Source: an uncultured Agathobaculum sp. (lineage in GTDB: Bacteria > Bacillota > Clostridia > Oscillospirales > Butyricicoccaceae). From it: a DNA stretch of 64,000 bases. The notes under the pieces are model-generated. The model was not told the DNA's origin, did no database searches, and saw only the letters and a list, made by a program, of their open reading frames with translations. Made by a program: the position numbers and the translations under genes. Location of the stretch: contig NZ_CALWUM010000001.1 of NCBI RefSeq assembly GCF_944384765.1, forward strand, positions 62,001 through 126,000. The letters run 5' to 3'. This document shows, one piece after another, positions 25,963 through 34,548 of the stretch (its first letter is position 1; each line of letters starts with the position of its first letter).

Positions 25963-27399
25963 ATGAAAATCATGTATGTTACCAGCGAGTGCGCCCCGTT
26001 TGTCAAAACTGGCGGCCTGGGCGACGTCGCAGGTTCTCTCCCCAAAGCGCTGGCTGCAAAAGGCCACGACGTGCGCGTTTTCTGCCCGCTTTACTCTGCA
26101 ATCAGCCCGGAATGGCGTGAAAAATTCTTATATGTGAAAAACGCATACGTCCGTCTGGGCTGGCGCAACCAGTACTGCGGCATCTTCCGCTATGAGGCGG
26201 ACGGCGTGACGTTCTATTTCATTGACAACGAATATTACTTTGCCCGCGGCCAGGTCTACGGTGAATATGACGACGCTGAGCGCTTTGCCTACTTCTCCAA
26301 GGCTGTGCTCGAGGTCCTGCCCGACCTGGACTGGAAGCCGGACGTGATCAACTGCAACGACTGGCAGACCGCGCTTGTTCCGGTATATTATAACCTGATG
26401 TTCTCCTCCCGTCCGTTCTATGAGAACATCAAAACCGTGTTCACCATCCACAACATCCAGTATCAGGGCCGCTATGGCCGCGAGATCCTGGAATATGTGC
26501 TAGGCATCGACGACGCGCATTTCCGCTCGGGCTTTATGGCCATGGACGGCGACGTCAACCTGATGAAGGCGGCGATCGTCGCTTCGACCGCGGTCACCAC
26601 GGTTTCCCCCACCTATGCGCAGGAGATTCAGACCGAATACTACGGCTACCGCCTGGACAGCGTGCTGCGCATGAACAGCTATAAGCTGCACGGCATCTTA
26701 AACGGCATCGATATGGACGCCTTCAACCCGCAGACCGATCCCAAGATCTTCAAGAACTACGGCCCCAAGACACCAGAGGACAAAAAGGTCAACAAACTCG
26801 AGCTGCTCAAGCTGTGCGGCCTCGAGGGCGACGAGAACACGCCGGTCATCGGCATGGTCACCCGCTTTGTCGACCAGAAGGGCCTCGATTTGATCGAAGC
26901 CGTGCTGCATGACATCCTGTCCGACGACCTGCGCCTGATTGTGCTCGGCAAGGGCGACTGGCGCTATGAGCAGATGTTCCTCGAAGCCAAGCGCCGCTAT
27001 CCGAACAACCTATCGGCGTCCATCATGTTCTCGGGCGACCTCGCCAACCGCATCTATGCGGGCTGCGATATGTTCCTGATGCCGTCCAAGTTCGAGCCCT
27101 GCGGCCTGGCGCAGATGATCGCGCTGCGTTACGGCACGATCCCGATCGTGCGCGAAACCGGCGGCCTGAAGGACACGGTGCAGGCGTTTGTCGATTACGC
27201 CGGCACGGGCAACGGCTTTACGTTCGCCAGCTACAATGCCCACGATATGCTGCACGTCATCCGCGAAGCGTGCGGGGTGTTCCGCTACAATAAACCCGCA
27301 TGGAAAAAGCTGATGGTGCAGGGAATGCAAAGCGACTTCAGCTGGGATCGCTCGGCTGATCAATACATCGAGGTCTATCACTCCGCCCTGGGCTGGTAA
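25963..27399 (+). CDS. glgA: Glycogen synthase (ADP-glucose type)
   Basis: GlgA extends alpha-1,4-glucan from ADP-glucose. The 478-residue GT5 protein starts MKIMYVTSECAPFVKTGGLGDV, containing the ADP-glucose binding KTGGL motif (residues 15-19). VFTIHNIQYQGR lies near residue 156. The C-terminal GT-B half carries SKFEPCGLAQMIALRYGT near residue 376, with its catalytic Glu, and RETGGLKDTV. ATG 25963 follows GGGAAGGG; the upstream frame extension runs through the leader hairpin and is not used. Confidence 0.95.
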   Translation: MKIMYVTSECAPFVKTGGLGDVAGSLPKALAAKGHDVRVFCPLYSAISPEWREKFLYVKNAYVRLGWRNQYCGIFRYEADGVTFYFIDNEYYFARGQVYGEYDDAERFAYFSKAVLEVLPDLDWKPDVINCNDWQTALVPVYYNLMFSSRPFYENIKTVFTIHNIQYQGRYGREILEYVLGIDDAHFRSGFMAMDGDVNLMKAAIVASTAVTTVSPTYAQEIQTEYYGYRLDSVLRMNSYKLHGILNGIDMDAFNPQTDPKIFKNYGPKTPEDKKVNKLELLKLCGLEGDENTPVIGMVTRFVDQKGLDLIEAVLHDILSDDLRLIVLGKGDWRYEQMFLEAKRRYPNNLSASIMFSGDLANRIYAGCDMFLMPSKFEPCGLAQMIALRYGTIPIVRETGGLKDTVQAFVDYAGTGNGFTFASYNAHDMLHVIREACGVFRYNKPAWKKLMVQGMQSDFSWDRSADQYIEVYHSALGW

Positions 27400-27459
27400 G
27401 GACAGACCCCGCCAAAGCAAAATCCAAACGCAAAACTATGTGAGGAGATTAGAAGTACC

Positions 27460-29907
27460 ATGCCAAAAAATCAGTACACAAAAACCGCGCTGAAGGAAGC
27501 GATCGCAGGCAAGCTGCAGCGCCACTTCGGCCGTGAGGTCGAGGATGCCACCAAGGAGCAGATCTACGAAGCCTGCGCGCTCGTCGTGCGCGATGCGCTC
27601 ACCGAGCATATGATCGAAACCCAAAACGAAGTGGAAAAGTACGGAGAGCGTCAGGTGCACTACCTGTGCATGGAATTTCTGGTTGGCCGCAGCCTGCGCA
27701 ACAATGCCTACAACCTGGGTATTCTGTCGACCATGACCGAGGCGCTCAAGGATATGGGCTATGAGATGGCTGATATCTTCGAGCAGGAGGCCGATCCGGG
27801 CCTCGGCAACGGCGGCCTCGGCCGTCTGGCGGCCTGCTATATGGACGGCATGGCCACCATCGGCGTGCGCGGCACGGGCTATTCCATCCGCTATGAGCAC
27901 GGCATTTTCAAGCAGAAGATCGAAAACGGCCAGCAGGTCGAGCTGCCGGACTCCTGGCTCGCGTCGGGCGACGTATGGCAGATCCCCGCGATGGACGACA
28001 CCCGCGAGGTCAAGATCGGCGGCACGGTGGACACCCACTTTGACGAGAACGGCAAGTTCATCGTCGAGTACAAGGACTACACCCCGGTGCTCGCTGTTCC
28101 GTACGACATGCCGATCTCGGGCTATGACACGGACAACATCGCCTGCCTGCGCCTGTGGGAAGCCAAGAGCCCGATCGCGCTGGATATGAAGCTGTTCTCG
28201 TCCGGCGAATACCTCAAGGCGGTCGAGAAGCACGCGATGGCGGAGACCATCTCCATGGTGCTGTATCCGGAGGACAACCACCGCGAGGGCCAGTCCCTGC
28301 GCCTCAAGCAGCAGTACTTCCTGGTGTCCGCTACCCTGCAGGACATCTGCGCCAAGCACAAGGCCAAGTACGGCACGCTGGATAACTTTGCGCACAAGCA
28401 TGTGCTGCATATCAACGACACCCACCCGACCCTGGTCATCCCTGAGCTCATGCGCATCCTGATGGATGAAAACGATATGTCCTGGGAGCAGGCGTGGAAC
28501 ATCACCAGCCAGTCGGTCGCGTATACCAACCACACGGTCATGCCCGAGGCGCTCGAGTGCTGGCCGGTATCGCTGGTGCAGGAGCTCATGCCCCGCATCA
28601 TGCAGATCATCTACGAAATCAACGAGCGCTTCTGCAAGGAGCTGTGGAACTACTTCCCGAACGACTTCCAGAAGATCTCCAAGCTGGCCATCGTGGCGGA
28701 CAACACTGTGCGCATGGCGCATCTGGCGATCGCGGGCTCGTTCTCGATCAACGGCGTATCCGCGCTGCACTCCGAGATCCTCAAGGACCGCGTGTTCAAT
28801 GATTTCTACAAGATCTATTCGTCCAAGTTCTGCAATGTCACCAACGGCATTGCGCACCGCCGCTGGCTGTGCGAGGCGAACCCGGAGTTGGCTGCCCTGA
28901 TCGAGAGCAAGATCGGCAAGGGCTACCGCAAGCATCCGTCCGAGCTGCAGGTGCTCGCCAACTACGGCGACGACAAGAACCTGCTGCGCCAGCTGGGCGA
29001 AATCAAGCGCCACAACAAGCAGCGTCTGGCCGACTATATCAAGGAGCACAACAGCATCGAGGTCAACATGGACTCGATCTTCGACGTACAGGTCAAGCGT
29101 CTGCACGAGTACAAGCGCCAGATGCTCAACATCCTGCACATCATTTCTCTCTATCAGAAGCTCAAGGCCAACCCGGGCATGGATTTCGTGCCGCGCACCT
29201 TTATCTTCGGCTCCAAGGCGGCGCCGGGCTACGCGGTGGCGAAAAAGACCATCCAGCTGATCAACTCGATCGCAAACACGATCAACAACGACCCGGAGAT
29301 CGGCGACAAGCTCAAGGTCGTCTTTATCGAGGACTACAAGGTATCCCTGGCCGAGATGATTATGCCGGCCGCCGAGATCTCCGAGCAGATCTCGATCGCG
29401 GGCAAGGAAGCATCCGGCACGGGCAACATGAAGTTCATGATGAACGGCGCGCTCACCATCGGCACGATGGACGGCGCAAACGTCGAGATCTGCGAGGCGG
29501 TTGGCCGCGAGAATATCTTCATCTTCGGTATGGAGACGCCTGAGGCTGAGGCCCTGGCTGCATCCGGCAACTACGAGCCCATGCTGATCTACCAGAACGA
29601 TCCAGTGATCAAGGGCGTGCTCGATCAGATCATCAACGGCTTTGGCGACGGCGTGGATTACACCGACATTGCCAACCTGCTGCTGCACGGTGCGGGCGGC
29701 CAGCCGGCGGACCGCTATATGAGCCTCAAGGACTTCCCGTCCTACGCAGTGGCGCAGGAGCGCGTCAGCGAGATGTACCGTCGCCCGGAGAACTGGAACT
29801 ATATGTCCCTGATGAACATTGCCAACTCCGGCCGTTTTGCGGCAGACCGTTCGGTCGCCGAGTATGCGCAGAATATCTGGCGCGTCAAGACCAACTTCGC
29901 ATTCTAA
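27460..29907 (+). CDS. glgP: Glycogen phosphorylase
   Basis: GlgP releases glucose-1-phosphate from glycogen chain ends. The 815-residue protein has the family blocks YLCMEFLVGRSLRNN near residue 68 and DPGLGNGGLGRLAACYMD near residue 112. DTHPTLVIPELMRIL lies near residue 316. The PLP-lysine region KEASGTGNMKFMMNGALTIG is near residue 648. Length is normal. It closes the glgBCDAP cluster, so the same region codes for both building and breakdown of glycogen. Strong terminators follow at 29944. Confidence 0.97.
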   Translation: MPKNQYTKTALKEAIAGKLQRHFGREVEDATKEQIYEACALVVRDALTEHMIETQNEVEKYGERQVHYLCMEFLVGRSLRNNAYNLGILSTMTEALKDMGYEMADIFEQEADPGLGNGGLGRLAACYMDGMATIGVRGTGYSIRYEHGIFKQKIENGQQVELPDSWLASGDVWQIPAMDDTREVKIGGTVDTHFDENGKFIVEYKDYTPVLAVPYDMPISGYDTDNIACLRLWEAKSPIALDMKLFSSGEYLKAVEKHAMAETISMVLYPEDNHREGQSLRLKQQYFLVSATLQDICAKHKAKYGTLDNFAHKHVLHINDTHPTLVIPELMRILMDENDMSWEQAWNITSQSVAYTNHTVMPEALECWPVSLVQELMPRIMQIIYEINERFCKELWNYFPNDFQKISKLAIVADNTVRMAHLAIAGSFSINGVSALHSEILKDRVFNDFYKIYSSKFCNVTNGIAHRRWLCEANPELAALIESKIGKGYRKHPSELQVLANYGDDKNLLRQLGEIKRHNKQRLADYIKEHNSIEVNMDSIFDVQVKRLHEYKRQMLNILHIISLYQKLKANPGMDFVPRTFIFGSKAAPGYAVAKKTIQLINSIANTINNDPEIGDKLKVVFIEDYKVSLAEMIMPAAEISEQISIAGKEASGTGNMKFMMNGALTIGTMDGANVEICEAVGRENIFIFGMETPEAEALAASGNYEPMLIYQNDPVIKGVLDQIINGFGDGVDYTDIANLLLHGAGGQPADRYMSLKDFPSYAVAQERVSEMYRRPENWNYMSLMNIANSGRFAADRSVAEYAQNIWRVKTNFAF

Positions 29908-29943
29908 AAAGCAGCCTAATTGGTTTCAGCTGCCAGAAACGAC

Positions 29944-29976
29944 AAACGCCCGGCTCTGCCGGGCGTTTTCTTTTTT
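29944..29976 (+). terminator. Terminator of glgP
   Basis: AAACGCCCGGC/GCCGGGCGTTT stem with a TCT loop is followed by CTTTTTT. A second perfect hairpin GGGGCGGCGT/ACGCCGCCCC lies at 30001-30025. Confidence 0.93.
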
Positions 29977-30057
29977 GAGACACTGGCTGAAGAAAGAACA
30001 GGGGCGGCGTTTGATACGCCGCCCCTGCTTTGCTACTCAGCGCAAGCCGCGCACAGC

Positions 30058-30090
30058 AAAAGGGGCAGGCCCTGCACAGGTCTGCCCCTT
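30058..30090 (-). terminator. Terminator of the PTS-ribokinase operon
   Basis: AAGGGGCAG pairs with CTGCCCCTT and the minus strand continues with TTT, 16 bases past the ribokinase stop. Confidence 0.75.
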
Positions 30091-30105
30091 GTCTGTCTCC
30101 ACCTG

Positions 30106-30999
30106 TCAGCCGCCAAAGGCTGCCGCCTGCGCGCGCGTCGGAATGGACGGCGCTGCGCCCCGGCGCGTGACGCTGTACGCCGCGGCGCGCGCGGCCTGCG
30201 CCATGGCCTGCGCCGCGCTTTCGCCCCGCAGGCGCGCGGCAAGGAAAAAGCCGGTGAAGGTATCGCCCGCGGCGGTCGTATCCACTGCCTGCGCGGGAAA
30301 AGCCGCCTGCCGGACGGTCTGTCCGCCGTCCATATACACCGCGCCCTGTGCACCCAGCGTCAGCACCACGGCCGCATCCGGGAACCGGGCGCGCAAAGCG
30401 CGCAGCAGCGCGTCCTCGTCCGCGCCGTCCGTCTCCGCCAGCTGCGCCGCTTCTACGCGATTGAGCAAAAACAGATCGACTGTCTCCAGCGGCAGCTCCA
30501 GCACGCGCGCCTCCATCGGCGACGGATTGCACGCAATGCGCAGGCCGCGCGCCTGCGCCTGCCGCATGAGATACGGCAGACCGTTTATCTCGTTTTGCAG
30601 CAGCAGCCAGTCGCCCGCGGTAAACGAGGCAAGCGTTTGCTCCACCTGCTGTTCGGTGATGGCGCGGTTCGCGCCGCCGTACAGCAGGATGCAGTTGTCT
30701 CCCGTTTTATCGTTCTGGATGATGGCGTTGCCTGTGCGCACCGTCTCGAGCACGCGCACCAACCCGGTGTGCACGCCGGCAGCAGCCAGCTCGTCAAGCA
30801 GAAAACGGCCGTCCGTGCCGACTGCGCCCGCCATCCAGACCGCCGCACCCGCACGCGCCAGCGCGACCGCCTGGTTGAGCCCTTTGCCGCCGCTGAACAC
30901 CTGTAAGCTGTCCGCCGCGAGCGTCTCCCCCGGCTGGACAAAATGGTCCACGCGGTAGGTGTAGTCGATATTGAGCGAGCCGAAGCACAGGATGCGCAT
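30106..30999 (-). CDS. rbsK: Ribokinase-type PfkB family sugar kinase
   Basis: This 297-residue protein has both PfkB signatures: the N-terminal FSGGKGLNQAVALARAG near residues 35-51, and the C-terminal DTTAAGDTFTGFFLAARL near residues 238-255 with its catalytic Asp. FGSLNIDYTYRVDHF at the start and the GGKG form point to ribokinase rather than fructokinase. It phosphorylates ribose or a similar sugar. It lies 27 bases after a PTS-type permease gene on the same strand, so the permease may bring in its substrate. The start follows AAGGAGGAAAA. Confidence 0.87.
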   Translation of the reverse strand: MRILCFGSLNIDYTYRVDHFVQPGETLAADSLQVFSGGKGLNQAVALARAGAAVWMAGAVGTDGRFLLDELAAAGVHTGLVRVLETVRTGNAIIQNDKTGDNCILLYGGANRAITEQQVEQTLASFTAGDWLLLQNEINGLPYLMRQAQARGLRIACNPSPMEARVLELPLETVDLFLLNRVEAAQLAETDGADEDALLRALRARFPDAAVVLTLGAQGAVYMDGGQTVRQAAFPAQAVDTTAAGDTFTGFFLAARLRGESAAQAMAQAARAAAYSVTRRGAAPSIPTRAQAAAFGG

Positions 31000-31026
31000 A
31001 CGCAGTTTTCCTCCTTGATTTTCCGG

Positions 31027-32118
31027 TCAGGACAGCGTCATGTCGCCGTCCTTGACCCAGCCGATTTTACGCAGCACCAGATTGATCAGCGGGCACAGCA
31101 CGGCGGGCAGGACAAACGAGATCAGGATCAGGCCGATCCAATCCTGCGCGGTGATCGCCGTTTTGACGCCCGCGGCAATATCGCTCGTCCAACCGGTATA
31201 CACGCCGATCTGGCCGACCAGGCCGCAGGTGCCCATGCCCGAGGATACGGGCGTGCCGTTCATCTGCAGGCCGAACACGCAGGTCGCGATCGGCCCGGTG
31301 ATAGCCGAAGTGAGGATCGGCGCGATCCAGATACGCGGGTTTTTGACGATGTTGCCCATTTGCAGCATGGAGGTGCCGATGCCCTGCGACACCAGGCCGC
31401 CCCAGCGGTTCTCCGGGAAGGACATGACCGCAAAGCCGACCATCTGCGCACAGCAGCCCGCGACCGCCGCGCCGCCGGCCAGGCCGGTCAGGCCGAGCGC
31501 GGCGCAGATCGCCGCCGAGGAGATCGGCAGCGTCAGCGCAATGCCGACCAGCACGGACACCGCAATGCCCATCAGGAACGGCTGCAAATTGGTCGCCCAC
31601 ATGATCAAATTGCCGACCTGCATGGCCGCCGCGCCGAGCGCGGGCGCCCACCAGGCGGACAGCCCCACACCCACGCCGATGGTGACAAGCGGTGTGACCA
31701 GAATGTCGATCTTGGTCTCGCCCGAGACCGCCTTGCCGATCTCCGCGGCGATGATGGCCACAAACAGCACAGCCAGCGGACCGCCCGCGCCGCCCAACGC
31801 GTTGGACGCAAAGCCGACCGTGATGAGCGAAAACAGCACGAGCGGCGGGCATTTGAGCGCGTAGCCGATCGCCACCGCCATGGCCGGGCCGCTCATTGCG
31901 GAGGCCAGTCCGCCGACTGTGTACTCCACGCCGCTCACGGTCGCAACCGGCATGGTCAGAAACGAGATGCCGAGCTGCGTGCCGACCGTGTCGATGATCG
32001 TGCCGATCAGCAGCGAGCAGAACAGGCCCTGCGCCATCGCGCCGAGCGCGTCAATGCCGTAGCGCCGGACTGAAATCTCGATGTTTTTGCGTTTGAGAAA
32101 CGCCTTCCATTTTTCCAT
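31027..32118 (-). CDS. PTS system IIC-like membrane permease (EIIC_2 family)
   Basis: This 363-residue protein has about nine membrane spans and matches the EIIC_2 permease family by its N-terminal RRYGIDALGAMAQGLFCSLLIG and the glycine-rich GGLASAMSGPAMAVAIGYAL region near residues 66-85. A later block NGTPVSSGMGTCGLVGQIG lies near residue 287. No IIA or IIB domain is fused or nearby, so it may work as an independent permease. Ribokinase follows it in the operon, which suggests a pentose or nucleoside-type substrate. The substrate is not shown by sequence. Confidence 0.82.
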   Translation of the reverse strand: MEKWKAFLKRKNIEISVRRYGIDALGAMAQGLFCSLLIGTIIDTVGTQLGISFLTMPVATVSGVEYTVGGLASAMSGPAMAVAIGYALKCPPLVLFSLITVGFASNALGGAGGPLAVLFVAIIAAEIGKAVSGETKIDILVTPLVTIGVGVGLSAWWAPALGAAAMQVGNLIMWATNLQPFLMGIAVSVLVGIALTLPISSAAICAALGLTGLAGGAAVAGCCAQMVGFAVMSFPENRWGGLVSQGIGTSMLQMGNIVKNPRIWIAPILTSAITGPIATCVFGLQMNGTPVSSGMGTCGLVGQIGVYTGWTSDIAAGVKTAITAQDWIGLILISFVLPAVLCPLINLVLRKIGWVKDGDMTLS

Positions 32119-32187
32119 ATCTGTCCCTTCCCCCTGCTGTCCCTTACGGACAGCTGTCTGTTTGACTGTAAAGACAGCCCTGCCGCT

Positions 32188-32193
32188 ATTATA
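32188..32193 (-). promoter_or_regulatory. -10 element of the PTS-ribokinase operon
   Basis: Consensus TATAAT on the minus strand, 70 bases ahead of the permease gene. The -35 region (TTTGTA) is weak. The leader that follows carries CTGTC/GACAG inverted repeats, including CTGTCC-GTAA-GGGACAG (32136-32152), that could be an operator. Confidence 0.45.
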
Positions 32194-32254
32194 GCACAGC
32201 CTGCGCAGGGATACAAAGGGAATTTACTGCGGGACAGGATAGAAAGCGGCGCGC

Positions 32255-32599
32255 TCAGCGCACCGGGGTGTAGTCGATCTCAGCGGTTTCGTCCGTCGCC
32301 TCGAGCTTGAAGATGACCGGACGCAGGCCGTCGTTGCAGCTGCAGATCGCGACCCCCGGCTTGCGGATCCAGTCGCCGTAGTAAAACAGCCCTTCTCCCG
32401 CGCCGTGCGCCAGTGCGAACACATACTGATAGATCGCCTTCCACGCCTCGTCGCACAGGCCGTCCGGCTTGGCGTAGTCTGCGTAGAACACCTGCCCCTC
32501 ACGCAGCATGGGGCAAGCGGTCAGGCCCTCGACGCCGTATTCCGCCGCGAGTTCCTGATCGAGCGTGGTCTTGAGCACAGTGATCTTGACTTTTTTCAT
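32255..32599 (-). CDS. TIGR04076-like protein
   Basis: This small soluble protein of 114 residues starts MKKVKITVLK. It has a CPMLREGQVF segment near residue 30, GLCDEAWKAIYQYVFAL near residue 48, and CSCNDGLRPVIFKLE near residue 87. These features are those of the TIGR04076 family of unknown function. The conserved cysteines suggest metal or redox binding. The second ATG (32599) is chosen since AAAGGA lies at proper distance; the upstream ATG abuts the site. It follows the MATE gene on the same strand with a 27-base gap. Confidence 0.72.
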   Translation of the reverse strand: MKKVKITVLKTTLDQELAAEYGVEGLTACPMLREGQVFYADYAKPDGLCDEAWKAIYQYVFALAHGAGEGLFYYGDWIRKPGVAICSCNDGLRPVIFKLEATDETAEIDYTPVR

Positions 32600-32626
32600 G
32601 GGGAACATCCTTTCTGTCCGGTTGGT

Positions 32627-33994
32627 TTATGGGGTTTCGGTTTGCTGCGGCGCACTGGGGAACACCCGCCGCCTGACTACGAAATAGCACACCAGATGCG
32701 CGCTGATGGTCAGCGCCCATGAGATCGGATAGGAGACATACAGGCTGAACAGCGTGTGCTGCCACTGGAACACGGTGAAAATCCAGATCACGCGGAATAC
32801 GCACGCGCCCGCAAGCGACACCAGCATGGGCAGGATCGAATAGCCCAGCCCGCGCACGCTGCCCGCGACCACGTCCATCATGCCGCACAGGCAATAGGTC
32901 ACGCTGACCACGCCCAGCCGCATCATACCGTATTCGATCACATCCGCCTCGCCCGAGTAGATGCCCAGCAGCGTGCGGCCAAACAGGTGCGCGCCGTTGC
33001 CCAGCACCAGCCCGATCAGCAGCACCAGCGCCAGGCAGCGCGCCAGAATCTGATCGATGCGGTGATATTGCTTGGCGCCCAGGTTCTGGCTGGTGAAGCT
33101 GAGCGAGGTCTGATAAAGCGCGTTCATCGAGGTGTAGACAAAGCCCTCGATATTGCTCGCCGCGGTGTTGCCCGCCACCACGGTCGCGCCGAACGAGTTG
33201 ACCGACGACTGGATCAGCACATTCGAAATGTTGAAGATCACGCTCTGCAGCCCGGCGGGCAGGCCGATCTGCATCATACGGCGGAACTTATCCGGATAAA
33301 AGCGCAGGCGGCGCAGGTTGACGTTGCACATGCCGTCCACCCGCATCAGGCACAGCACAATGAGCGTTGCCGAGACGATCTGCGACAGCACAGTCGCCAC
33401 CGCAACGCCCGCCACGCCCATGCCGAGCACGATCACAAAAAACAGGTCGCCCGCCACGTTGATCACGCCTGCGAGCGTCAGGAAATACAGCGGACGGCGT
33501 GTATCACCCACCGCGCGCAAAACAGCCGCGCCGAAGTTATACAGCATGGTCGCAGGCATGCCGATAAAATACACCCGCATATACAGCACCGCCTGGTCGA
33601 GCACCTCGGCCGGGGTCGCCATCCACACCAGCATGGGCCGCGCGAGCAGCAGGCCCGCGGCAATCAGCACAAACCCGCCGAACACCGCGGTGATCAGCGC
33701 GGTCTGCACGGTCTGCTGCGCGTCGTCAAAGTCGTTCGCGCCGCGAAACCGCGCCACCAGCACATTTGCGCCCACCGATATGCCGATAAAAAAGTTGACC
33801 AGCAGGTTGATCAGCGAGCTGGTCGAGCCCACGGCCGCCATCGCGTTGCTGCTGACAAAGCGGCCGACCACAATGATATCGGTTGCGTTGAACAGCAGCT
33901 GCAGCACGCCCGAGCAGATCAGCGGCACTGCAAACAGCAGGATGCGGCTGAGCAATGGGCCGTGGCACATGTCGATCTCATACGATTTTCTCAT
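32627..33994 (-). CDS. MATE family efflux transporter
   Basis: This 455-residue protein has about twelve membrane spans. The MATE/DinF signatures are FAVPLICSGVLQLLFNATDIIVVGRF near residues 18-43 and GISVGANVLVARFRGA near residues 66-81; a repeat of the first pattern opens the second half. MATE proteins expel drugs or metabolites in exchange for sodium or protons. ATG 33994 follows AAAGGACGAAAGGG; the ten-residue extension has no site. The cargo is unknown. Confidence 0.92.
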   Translation of the reverse strand: MRKSYEIDMCHGPLLSRILLFAVPLICSGVLQLLFNATDIIVVGRFVSSNAMAAVGSTSSLINLLVNFFIGISVGANVLVARFRGANDFDDAQQTVQTALITAVFGGFVLIAAGLLLARPMLVWMATPAEVLDQAVLYMRVYFIGMPATMLYNFGAAVLRAVGDTRRPLYFLTLAGVINVAGDLFFVIVLGMGVAGVAVATVLSQIVSATLIVLCLMRVDGMCNVNLRRLRFYPDKFRRMMQIGLPAGLQSVIFNISNVLIQSSVNSFGATVVAGNTAASNIEGFVYTSMNALYQTSLSFTSQNLGAKQYHRIDQILARCLALVLLIGLVLGNGAHLFGRTLLGIYSGEADVIEYGMMRLGVVSVTYCLCGMMDVVAGSVRGLGYSILPMLVSLAGACVFRVIWIFTVFQWQHTLFSLYVSYPISWALTISAHLVCYFVVRRRVFPSAPQQTETP

Positions 33995-34022
33995 TTCCCT
34001 TTCGTCCTTTCCCAGTCTTTTC

Positions 34023-34052
34023 ATCTTACTGCGGTGCGCCGGGTAAAGTCAA
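34023..34052 (-). promoter_or_regulatory. Promoter of the MATE operon
   Basis: On the minus strand -35 TTGACT (34047-34052) and -10 TAAGAT (34023-34028), 18-base spacer, divergent from the HMA promoter. Confidence 0.6.
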
Positions 34053-34076
34053 TCGCAAATCCGCCGGATTTTCCTC

Positions 34077-34105
34077 TTGCATCCGCGGTGATTTCGTGCT
34101 ATATT
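34077..34105 (+). promoter_or_regulatory. Promoter of the HMA-domain gene
   Basis: -35 TTGCAT (34077-34082) and -10 TATATT (34100-34105) with a 17-base spacer. The operator at 34109-34124 covers the expected start of transcription. Confidence 0.7.
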
Positions 34106-34108
34106 TTG

Positions 34109-34124
34109 GTTAGCAGATACTAAC
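34109..34124. promoter_or_regulatory. Operator GTTAG-N6-CTAAC, copy 1
   Basis: GTTAG and CTAAC are perfect inverted half-sites six bases apart, directly after the -10 box. The same arrangement recurs at 34482-34497. The half-sites resemble those of DtxR/IdeR-type iron or manganese repressors. Confidence 0.65.
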
Positions 34125-34166
34125 TATCGCTGCTGCGGCAGTGCGCCGCATCGAATAAAGGAGTGT

Positions 34167-34430
34167 ATGGAAATGATCAGGACAACAGTCGGTGTGGACG
34201 GCATGATGTGCGGCATGTGTGAGGCACATGTCAACGATGCGGTGCGCAAGCAGTTTCCGGTCAAAAAGATCACCTCATCGCACACGAAAAAGCAGACGGT
34301 CATCCTGTCCGACGAGCCGCTGGACGAGCAGGCGCTGCGCGACACGATCGGCCAAACCGGCTATCAGGTGACCTCGGTCACGAGCGAGCCGTATGAAAAA
34401 AAGGGGCTGTTCGGCGCATTCCGCAAGTGA
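34167..34430 (+). CDS. Heavy-metal-associated (HMA) domain protein
   Basis: This 87-residue single-domain protein has the HMA fold. The metal motif MMCGMC lies near residues 13-18 after the first strand (IRTTVGVDG), and GYQVTSVTSEPYEKKGLFG closes the domain. Such proteins carry Cu(I) or similar soft metals. The extra methionine and the C-terminal GLFGAFRK tail are its own. It has its own promoter, operator and terminator. Location beside a P1B-type ATPase cluster that shares the same operator suggests joint metal control. Confidence 0.85.
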   Translation: MEMIRTTVGVDGMMCGMCEAHVNDAVRKQFPVKKITSSHTKKQTVILSDEPLDEQALRDTIGQTGYQVTSVTSEPYEKKGLFGAFRK

Positions 34431-34446
34431 GCGCCGGATGATCTGG

Positions 34447-34473
34447 CAAGCCGCGCGAGGCGGCTTGTTTTTG
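34447..34473 (+). terminator. Terminator of the HMA gene
   Basis: CAAGCCGC pairs with GCGGCTTG around GCGAG and is followed by TTTTT. Confidence 0.85.
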
Positions 34474-34481
34474 CGCCATAA

Positions 34482-34497
34482 GTTAGGTTTTGCTAAC
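34482..34497. promoter_or_regulatory. Operator GTTAG-N6-CTAAC, copy 2
   Basis: A second inverted repeat with identical half-sites and the same six-base spacer, 50 bases ahead of the AraC-type gene. It suggests the HMA gene and the downstream cluster form one regulon. Confidence 0.65.
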
Positions 34498-34548
34498 CAA
34501 ATTTCGTTTTAAGCCCTGTTTGGGTTTATCTGTATAGGAGGATTTGCT

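Noticed and set aside
30001-30025. Separate small RNA gene between glgP and ribokinase
   Set aside because: Only back-to-back hairpins of terminator type are present, with no promoter of its own.
34109-34124. Rho-independent terminator at the GTTAG palindrome
   Set aside because: The stem is only five bases, there is no T-run, and it lies just after a promoter, so an operator is more likely.
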